Shown: piece by piece, positions 56,501-64,000 of the stretch
Numbering within the stretch: the stretch's first letter is position 1
Layout of the letters: each line of letters starts with the position of its first letter
NCBI GenBank assembly: GCA_027625915.1
Contig: JANTQA010000026.1
Span: forward strand, 3,906,001-3,970,000
DNA length: 64,000 nt
Direction: 5' to 3'
DNA from: Anaeramoeba flamelloides
Taxonomy: Eukaryota > Metamonada > Anaeramoebidae
The notes under the pieces: generated by a model
What the model was told of the DNA's origin: nothing
The model's database searches: none
What the model saw: only the letters and a program-made list of their open reading frames with translations
Program-made: the position numbers and the translations under genes

Positions 56501-56929
56501 TAAATCTGTTCCACTTTTAAGACACAAACTTTGAACCAAAATTGAGATATACTGTTAAATGTAAAATATAAATATCATAATTATCATTCAGCTTTCCAAA
56601 AAAAAAAAAAAAACACCCTACAAAGAATCAAACAAAATAATCAAAGTTCACATATTCTCAAAGGGCGCTTTAATGATTTATTCTGATTTAAGGGTTAAAA
56701 TTTTGAAATTTTGCTTGATTTAAAAATCTTTTTTGCCGTACTAAATGAAAATTATGTTCTGGTTATTTTGCAACTAATGGTAAGAAAAATCTCAAATTAA
56801 ATCACAAAATTCAAATCCAAGTTAAATAATTTATGTAAAAAAATTCATAAAAATGTGCCTTAATTTGAGATTTTTATTGTGTCGTAAATTTCATTCAAAT
56901 TTTGTATTTTAAATGTGAATCAGAAAGTA
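56501..56929. mobile_element. Family M1 MITE copy 6, worn and interrupted
   Basis: The left end TAAATCTGTTCCACTTTTAA and the right half (AAAAATCTCAAATTAAATCA ... TTTGTATTTTAAATGTGAAT) match family M1. About 185-230 bp between them are extra and carry CATTCAGCTTTCCAAAA, the end motif of the 63686 element, with a degenerate inverse near 56735-56757. This indicates a nested insertion. Confidence 0.6.
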
Positions 56930-57109
56930 AACGTAATTTTACACTCATTCATATGTACCAAAAATTCTGAATTTGTCATTTTTGATGAGATGTAATTATA
57001 TATTTTGTTTTACTGGAAGACATTCTACTTATTTTTCATTAGAATTTTAAAAACATCTAGGCAATAAAGATAGATAGAATTCCCACAAGTGTAGTGATAA
57101 AAAGGTTAC

Positions 57110-57240
57110 TTTCCCCGAGTCAATAATCTTTGTTTCAACATAAAATCCATGGCCTTTTTTTCTAGGTGTTCCAATCGAACATGTAATCCACTATCCAATA
57201 GTATACCTAAGTTACAATCGTTTTTTAAAGTAAACCTCAT
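57110..57240 (-). CDS. First exon of an unidentified minus-strand gene
   Basis: From ATG 57240 the minus strand reads MRFTLKNDCNLGILLDSGLH, then VRLEHLEKKAMDFMLKQRLL and TRGK, at which a GTAACC donor (57109) occurs. Codon use and charge pattern are clearly protein-like, and GC is above the surroundings. I could not find a convincing second exon; the M1 copy 6 insertion lies about 180 bp downstream and may have displaced or destroyed it. No family recognised. Confidence 0.4.
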
Positions 57241-58449
57241 GATATTTTGATTAAATTTTTTATCTTATAAACACAATTTGTTCAAAATTATTCATCATTT
57301 TTCAATTTTTCTGTTTTTTTTTTTGTTTTTTTTTTTGTTTTTTTGATGATAAAAATTTATTCAAAAATAAACTCTTTTATTTTGAGATAATTTTTCCAAT
57401 TTGATCCTTTATTTTTATAATTTTTTTTTTAATAATAGATCTTTAAGAAAGTAATACCATATTTAAATCTTGTTTATTTTTGGTTTCTTGGATCTTTTAA
57501 TGTCTAGGACTTCTAGAAAAAAGAAACAAGCTAGTTATTTTGAATAAAGGATTAAACTTTTCAGTAAGGTTTATTTTGATAAAAGTAGTAGGTATTTAAA
57601 GATATTGTGAATAGTCAGTTTTTTGCAGCACTTGTGTTGATTAACCCATTTCCAAACGAAAAATAACATAAAGATCGTTTATTAATACCAGACATGATCT
57701 TTTAAAAAAAAATTCCAAATCAAGGGTAACTTTGACGATTGTTCAAAAAAATGACTATTAATAAAATAAGTTTAATTTAATTCTTTATTTGGTCAAGAAG
57801 AAGGCCAATATTAACCAAATCTATTGGTATCCTAATTACCAATTCCAAATTCAATTGGTAAATTCGCCTTAAAAATGAACCTTTTCCAATCTTACTTATA
57901 CAGCCTTATGTTCTTTCCAAAAAGAAAGTAATTAAGGATATTTTACTTCACCATTTTAACTGCCTTGTCGGCAATCAAAAAAAGATTTCTTTTATTCGAT
58001 CAGTAACTGCTCAAAATCACAAATATTATAATTTACAAAGTGTACAGTTTTAACTAACAACATATATTGTGTATTGGAATTATTGTAATTTATTGAAATT
58101 CTGAATAACCAATATGAATGCCGTGTTTCAATCTAAAAAAGACTTAAGTTCTTCGTGTCATCACTACTAAAAAATCAAAATAGCAAAAGTTCTCTTCTTT
58201 CTTTTCTGGTCAGTTTAAAGGAAATAAGATTTCTAAAAAGTTTTGCAATATTTAATGCAAAAATCATATTGTCAAGAATTAAAAACCCCTTTAAACTAAA
58301 AGCCATTTCAAAACCCAGATTACTTTTCTTTTGTGACTCAAAGTTTTTTGCTCTAAAAATATGGAAAAAGTTTAATTTATTTCATTTTTTTTTTATTCTT
58401 TATCTTACTTCATCTACATTTTTTATCTTGAAAAAATTCATTTCTTCTA

Positions 58450-60269
58450 ATGAGTGTAAAAGAAACAAAATTATACGACGTCCTTGGTTTACAACCAAAT
58501 GCAAATAAAGTATTCTTTTTTTTTGCAATTATTCTTTTAATTTTAAATTACATAATTTTTTTTTTACAAAATTTATTCTTTTTTTTGTTTATTACACCAT
58601 TTCTATCTCTCACTAACTAAAGAACCAAATTAGAAAAGCTTACAAAAAATTGGCTATAAAGTATCACCCAGATCGAAACCCAAATTCAGGTGAAAAAGTA
58701 AAATTTTAATTTTTTTCTTATTTTTTGTTTTTTTTTTTTTTTTTTTTATTTATTGTTTTTATTTTTGTTTTGAGTCCAAATCTTCTTACTTTAACCTTTT
58801 TGAAATAACCCAAACGAAAAACTTAAAAACCAAATTACCGAAAAACAATATTAGTTTAAAGAAATTAGACACGCTTATGAAGTTCTTTCTGACGAAGATA
58901 AAAAAAAATTGTACGACAAACATGGTGAAGAAGGACTAAAGGACGGTTTCCAAGAAAGAGGTCAAGATATGTTTTCATCTATTTTCGGTAAATTTTCCGA
59001 TTTTTTTAGCTTGTACTTGTTTTTAAGGGATTTAAAAAAAAATAAAAAAAGAAGTGTTCAAGAAGATCTGAAAAAAAAAAAAAAGAACAGTAAAATAAAA
59101 AAAAGAAACCTAAAAAAAAAAAAAAAAGAACAGTAAAATAAAAAAAAAATTTTTGAACAACTCTTAAAAACAGTATAAAGTTTTTAGTCTTCTAATATCC
59201 TTAACTATTATCATTTTTTTTTTTTCCAATTTTTTCTCTGGTTCCGAACTAAAACCAACCAACAAAACCCAAAAAAAAAAAAAATAAATAAATTCCGAAT
59301 GAAACAAAAGGAGGTGGAAGAAGACAAACAACCCAAAATGAAAAAAGAAAACCAAAAGGAAGAGATCTTGTCCACACTTTAAATGTCTCTCTTGATGATT
59401 TGTATCGAGGAAAGAAGACCAAAATTGCTGTTTCAAGAAGGGTAATCTGTAACCACTGTAACGGGTATGGAACAGGCGACGGTAAAAAGCCACCAATGTG
59501 TTCTGATTGTAATGGACGAGGTATTAGAATTGTTGTCCAAAGATTAGGAATGGGTATGATCCAGCAATACCAAACAAGGTGTCAAGCCTGTGGAGGCACT
59601 GGTAAATCACTCGAAAACATTGAAAAGTGCTCTGAATGTAACGGACAAAAGACCTTTCCAGAAAGGAAGGTACTGGAAGTCTTTATTGATAAGGGAACAC
59701 TCAATGGCGACAAGATCACCTTTGCTGGTGAGGGTGAGCAATCATCCGAGACAAGCCCAGGTGACGTTGTTTTGACAATCAAAGAAAAGCCACATGAGCT
59801 TTTCAAAAGGAAAGGAGCAGACTTAATTATGAATTACACACTTTCCCTATATGAAGCACTCACTGGATACCAAATTCTTATTCATCATCTCGACAAACGT
59901 GATGTTCTGATTAACGCCCCATCAAATGATGTTGTCAAGCCAGGTGATGTCCGTGGAATCAGTGATCTTGGTATGCCAGTTAAAGGAAGGCCTTTCCAAT
60001 ACGGTAGATTATTTATCCTCTTTGAGGTCGAATTCCCAGAACCTGGTTTCTTGAACCCAGACGTCCAAAATCTTTTAAAATCTGCTTTACCCAACGAACC
60101 CAAAAAAAAGAACGAAAAAGGTACAGGCGACGAAGAAAGCTTTACTGCTGAAGTTATGGATATCAACACTCACAAAACCACTATTAAAAAAATGCAAGAA
60201 GTCTATCAATCTGATTCAGATAACGAACAAGGTGGACGTGGTGGTGGCGTAAGTTGTGAACAAATGTAA
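58450..60269 (+). CDS. Type I (class A) DnaJ/Hsp40 cochaperone with CaaX box, Ydj1/DNAJA1-like
   Basis: Four exons, 58450-58509, 58623-58697, 58855-58987 and 59311-60269, join in phase to 408 residues (yeast Ydj1 has 409). The J domain (about 5-70) has HPD at 35-37. A short Gly-poor linker ([12 protein letters not shown]) replaces the usual long G/F region. Four zinc-binding CxxC pairs lie at 136-139, 153-156, 179-182 and 195-198, followed by two beta-sandwich client domains. The C-terminus GGGVSCEQM ends in CEQM, a CaaX farnesylation signal, so part of the pool should sit on ER or other membranes. It stimulates Hsp70 ATPase and delivers clients. Intron 3 (323 bp) has a duplicated A-rich block with AAGAACAGTAAAATAAAAAA. 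No promoter motif is evident. Confidence 0.95.
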
Positions 60270-60894
60270 AAAGGCTCACATAATATACGACAGAAACCAT
60301 TTTTTAATTTGCCTCTGGAATTTATTTTTTTTTTTATTTCAATTTCTTTTCTTTCTTTATCTTTATCTTTATTTAGTTTTTTCATTTCCATATACATTTT
60401 CTTTTCATCTTCTCTTTTTTTCGTTCTTTCTCTTTTCTTTTTTGTTTTAATCTTATCTTTTTTTTTCTTACCAATATATAAATGTATATTATAATTTTTT
60501 TTGGATTTTAAATAATAACAAAATTATTTTCAACTTAATTTAATAAATGATATACTTTGTTATTTATATATTAATAGATATATAAAAATATATATATTAT
60601 GATTATATATTATATTAAATAAAAATATTAGATACTTTTACATTTTATCGATTTACTTATGAAAATAAGATAAACTTTGTATTATCATATTTTTTATACT
60701 TTTTTATTTTTTCCCTATTTTAAGTTGTTTGGATTCTTCCCCCCTTTTTTTTTTTAAAGTGTTTGAAAGAGGCCAAAGGAATTAACAATCATTATCTTAA
60801 TTGATAACAGAGTTGACATTTTGATTCTTTTTTGAAAAAAAACTCAAATAATTCTTTTTTTTTTTTATTTTGAAGGGAGGAATTTAATTTCCTC

Positions 60895-61100
60895 TTAGAG
60901 ATGTTAGGTTTTTCAGAATTCAAAAGAATAGAGTAAAATCAAGAATTTTACCCAATTCTTTGAAATTTTGTAAAAGTTATGGAAATTTTTTTTTTTTAAT
61001 CTAAGAAATATTCAAAAATTAATGAAAATTCCGGTTTATTTGAAAAATTTAAAAAAAAGGGAAACACTCTACGGCACTTGATGGCACTTGCATGAACCTA
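60895..61100. repeat. Palindromic module B fragment with GGCACT tandem
   Basis: GTTTTTCAGAATTCAAAAGA mirrors CCCAATTCTTTGAAATTTTG (a B-type stem). About 100 bp on, ACTCTACGGCACTTGATGGC with CACTTGC shows the 10-bp-phased GGCACT tandem that accompanies this family. Confidence 0.55.
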
Positions 61101-63326
61101 CAAATTTTTACTTATACATTTTAATATGGAATCATGGATTTCTCTATCTTTTCACGATGATGGAAAGAATAATGAGTCTTTTTTTTTTTTGAATAATATC
61201 TTGTTATTTGTACGAAGTTGAAAAAATAAGAAATAGGTTTTTTCTTGATAGCGTAATATTTATAGTACCTATAAAGAATAATATATTTAACTTATTTTTC
61301 AAACAATGAGTTAAATTGTGTGAGTTATTATTTTTGAAATGTTAAGAACTTCAAAAAAAATTAATTAAAAAAAAAAAAAAAAAAAATTATGAAAAGTTTT
61401 TATATTCATTTTTTTAAGATCATTAAAGCTAGAAGAGTGCTTAAATGGTAATAAAAGTATTAAAAGAAATTACTCTAAACTAAAAAATTGAATTTATCTA
61501 AATTACATCATTTTTAAAAAGTTATTTTCTTAACAGCCTTAAAAAAATTAAAAATAAATGGTACTAGCCAATAATAACAATGACTTTTGAATTCTATTTT
61601 TTAATAAATAATATAAATAGTTAATTAAGATCTAAAGAAAATACACATTTCTTCTATCCATCTGTCTCTATTATATATATATAGACGTTAACTCAAAACT
61701 CAACCATTTATTACCCAAAAAAACAATAAAAAAAAAAGAGAAAAATTCAATAAAACTCATAATTGGTTGAGTATTATCTAAATAAAATATTTTTTGATTT
61801 TTTTTTCATTTTTTTCCCGATAAGAGTCTTCGTTATATTAGTTAGAAGAGTCACAAAGTAGAAAAAGATCAAGTGATTACTTGATAATACCGTGTCACCG
61901 AAAGACGGGGGTATGGGTAACTTCAAAATAAAAACTAAAAAGAGGCTAAAAATGACCAAAGGGTTTGAGGTAAATCAGATCAAAAAGAAAAAAAAAATCA
62001 ACATAACAATTAAATAATGATCCCTCAGTGAACATCCATGATCAATTATCAAATTATTAAATCAACAAAAAATTTTGTAACTGTGATTATGTAAGTCCTT
62101 AATTAATGATAGAACTTGTTTTTTTTTGCTTTTTTACCAATTTTTTCTTATAAATTATTTTTAAATTTCAATTTTTTTCTTCTTTCCCCCTTTTTCTTTT
62201 CAATTACTTACGTTTTCATTTTTTAAAACATTAAAAAAATTATCAGTGCGTATTTTTCTTGAACAATCGTAAAATCTATCATTTTATGATTAAATTTCCT
62301 TTGAGGTAATTTAAGTAAAATGACATTTAAAGTGTAATTTCCAGTTCATTTATCAATAACAAAGGTCTTTTTATCGATTATAAACCAATATAAATATGCC
62401 TATAAAAAGGTTTATTATTGTTTTTTAAGCAAAAGTATCATAAAAAACTATGATATTATTCTTATTATTTTTTTTTATTTGGATTAATTCTTAAATCCAA
62501 TATTTCGATTAACTTTGTGTATATTCACAGCACAATAAAAAATAATCATTATCTATAACTATTTCCGGGTTATGATATTTTTTTTTCGTATAAGTTGTAC
62601 GGTTTTGTTTTTATTTTGTCTTTATTAGTAATATAAGATAAAATAATTCTTTTTTAATTTAATGACACCAAATGATTCTTTTTTATTCCAATGGTTATTC
62701 TCAATGGGTTTCTCGTTTAAATTTGACTTTTTCATATAATTTCTTTAATCTTATAATTTAATTATTAAAAAATATTTATTTTTAAAAATATTTAAGAGAT
62801 TTATATTGAAGTAAAAAAAAAAAAATTGGGGTTTTTTCTTGTTAAAATTATATTTTTAATCATCTCTTTATAAATTCTGATATTTTTATGTTTATTCTTT
62901 GAACATGAATTATTATTCTTTGAAATGGAATCAAAAATATTTTTTTTTTGAAATATGACTTTTATATACAAAATAGTATTCATTTTATATTCCATGGGAT
63001 CAGAATAAAATGATTTTTAGCGTTTTTTTGAAAAAATATTCAAAAAAGGAACTTTAACAAGTACAAAATTTTGATAAAAACTTAATTATATTGGAATAAT
63101 TTTAATATTATGATTCAAAAATTTCAATTTTTGTCATTCTAAAAACCCCAAAAAATAGAACAGATATATAAATTTAGATTGATAAACTTGCCTAAGAAGA
63201 GATATTAAGAAAAATTAAATTAACTGAATCAAAATTTCTCTTATTAGATCTTTATAAAATAGAACTTATCAATACTTTCAATCATTTAACATTCAATTCA
63301 AATTCTTGGAAATTTTGCAATTAAGG

Positions 63327-63400
63327 GTCAAGTCACAAACCTTGAATTTACTCAAACCCCAGAAGTGGCGGCCATCATGAAAATATATAATATGGTATTG
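63327..63400 (+). other. Coding-like island (possible internal exon)
   Basis: After CAATTAAG the frame GQVTNLEFTQTPEVAAIMKI-YNM runs to a GTATTG donor-like site. GC is high for this DNA (it includes GTGGCGGCC). No partner exon or family was found; it may be part of a gene extending beyond the window. Confidence 0.25.
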
Positions 63401-63685
63401 CCCTTCTTCTGGTTAACAAAATTCAGATAAAAAAAAAAATTCCTAGGTCATTATTGACAAAAAATTCAAAAAAAAAAAAAAGTTTAAAATGAATTATCAA
63501 AGAACAAATTCTAATTTATCTATAAAACGATACTAGATTTTTTATTTTTATTTTTCAAAAGATTCCATTTCTTCAATTCAAAACAAATTGTTGTTTACCA
63601 AGTAAACAATTAATTTGATTCGATTTAATTCCAATTTATGATTCTTTTTTAACTCTCTATACTATTTGTTTTAAAATAAATGGAA

Positions 63686-63862
63686 CAAAATTTTCATTCA
63701 GCTTTCCAAAAATTTCAATTTAAAATTATGTAAAATTTCAATTTTTTAATTCTGAAAACCAGCCTAAATTATTAATTAACCTTTCAGAATGCAGGGAACT
63801 TTGAAAACTTCTTTTAATTCTTGTGAAATGTGATTATTTTGGAAAGCTGAATGAAAATTTTG
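63686..63862. mobile_element. 177 bp MITE with perfect 26 bp terminal inverted repeats
   Basis: Ends CAAAATTTTCATTCAGCTTT(CCAAAA) and their exact inverse at 63837-63862. The interior is non-coding. A worn relative is nested in the M1 copy at 56501. Confidence 0.8.
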
Positions 63863-64000
63863 ATCTTTTTATTTTACAATTAACAGTATTAGCTAAAGTA
63901 AGGATTTTTTAGCGCTCTTAGAGATAAAAATAACTTGTTTTGAGAATTGAAAAAAAGAAAAAAAAAAAAATCTTGTATATACCAAAAAGCTATAAAGATA

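Larger units (their letters stand above)
52177..58449. other. 6.3 kb intergenic, repeats plus two partial unknown genes
   Basis: Contains a palindromic-module cluster (53145), F2 with nested M7 (53706), two M1 MITEs (54698, 56501), and candidate exons at 54991-55475 (+) and 57110-57240 (-). A short frame downstream of uS7 (about 52540-52690, with YLGIKYTLRTEIKEIS) and another near 57590-57660 are coding-like but unsupported by splice partners. Confidence 0.55.
60270..64000. other. 3.7 kb downstream region, largely featureless
   Basis: A T-rich 3' region follows DnaJ. Then come a palindromic-module fragment (60895-61100), long poly-A/T, and a MITE at 63686-63862. A minus-strand frame at 61774-61959 (MVIFSLFLVFILKLPIPPSF) has no support. 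A coding-like plus-strand island is listed separately at 63327. Confidence 0.5.

Noticed and set aside
59164-60397. Minus-strand frames opposite the DnaJ gene
   Set aside because: Antisense shadows of a clearly conserved gene; no family features.
61774-61959. Minus-strand frame MVIFSLFLVFILKLPIPPSF
   Set aside because: A hydrophobic start can arise by chance in T-rich DNA; no promoter, splice or homology support.
1-64000. Retrovirus-like, LTR, Polinton or other virus-derived elements, and CRISPR arrays
   Set aside because: No reverse transcriptase, integrase, capsid or long terminal repeat pattern was seen, and the repeats are dispersed rather than regularly spaced.

Overview
The window is a 64 kb piece of nuclear DNA from a very AT-rich eukaryote, full of long A and T homopolymers. 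Evidence for a eukaryote: spliceosomal introns (GT...AG, many with T-rich bodies) in almost every recognisable gene, cytosolic ribosomal proteins eS17 and uS7, calcineurin B, a PROPPIN (Atg18/WIPI), a farnesylatable type I DnaJ and a Stealth-type phosphotransferase. All six complete genes end in TAA and none of the conserved frames contains TAG or TGA, so the standard code fits. The Lys/Glu-rich low-complexity tract in the Stealth protein, the AT bias and the gene content suggest a free-living amoeboid protist (Anaeramoeba-like or amoebozoan). The sequence alone does not settle the lineage.

Layout: 1-4263 (-) armadillo-repeat protein with an N-terminal membrane segment, running off the left edge; 4361-4567 (+) a coding-like fragment; 5575-7114 (+) a decayed NSUN5-type rRNA methyltransferase; 7115-13374 repeat-rich, no gene; 13375-15351 (+) eS17; 15352-22236 repeats and one weak minus-strand gene; 22237-28661 (+) PROPPIN split by a 5.4 kb intron; 28662-34296 repeats and two orphan exons; 34297-35907 (-) Stealth protein; 35908-42579 nested repeats; 42580-49024 (+) calcineurin B with 3.8 and 2.1 kb introns; 49025-51092 repeats; 51093-52176 (+) uS7; 52177-58449 repeats and two partial unknown genes; 58450-60269 (+) DnaJ; 60270-64000 mostly empty, with one MITE.

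The main theme is intron and intergenic growth by small non-coding DNA elements. Ordinary introns are about 100-350 bp, but the ARM, eS17, PROPPIN and calcineurin B genes carry introns of 1.4 to 5.4 kb. These long introns hold members of at least a dozen short inverted-repeat families also found between genes. At least two families have TA at the element edge followed by CAGT or CAGC, as in Tc1/mariner MITEs. No transposase gene was recognised, so the elements are probably non-autonomous. Several are nested, which gives a relative age order. No retrovirus-like, Polinton-like or other virus-derived element was recognised, and no tRNA, rRNA or CRISPR array was seen.

The most unusual signals are: (a) a modular palindrome family built from two hairpin types with shared ends AGGTTTTC/GAAAACCT, accompanied by a 10-bp-phased GTGCC tandem; (b) a 0.95 kb inverted-repeat element in the PROPPIN intron carrying an antisense ORF that resembles the start of Vfa1 (VPS4-associated protein); (c) near-perfect long inverted repeats that would make an intronic hairpin in the PROPPIN pre-mRNA.
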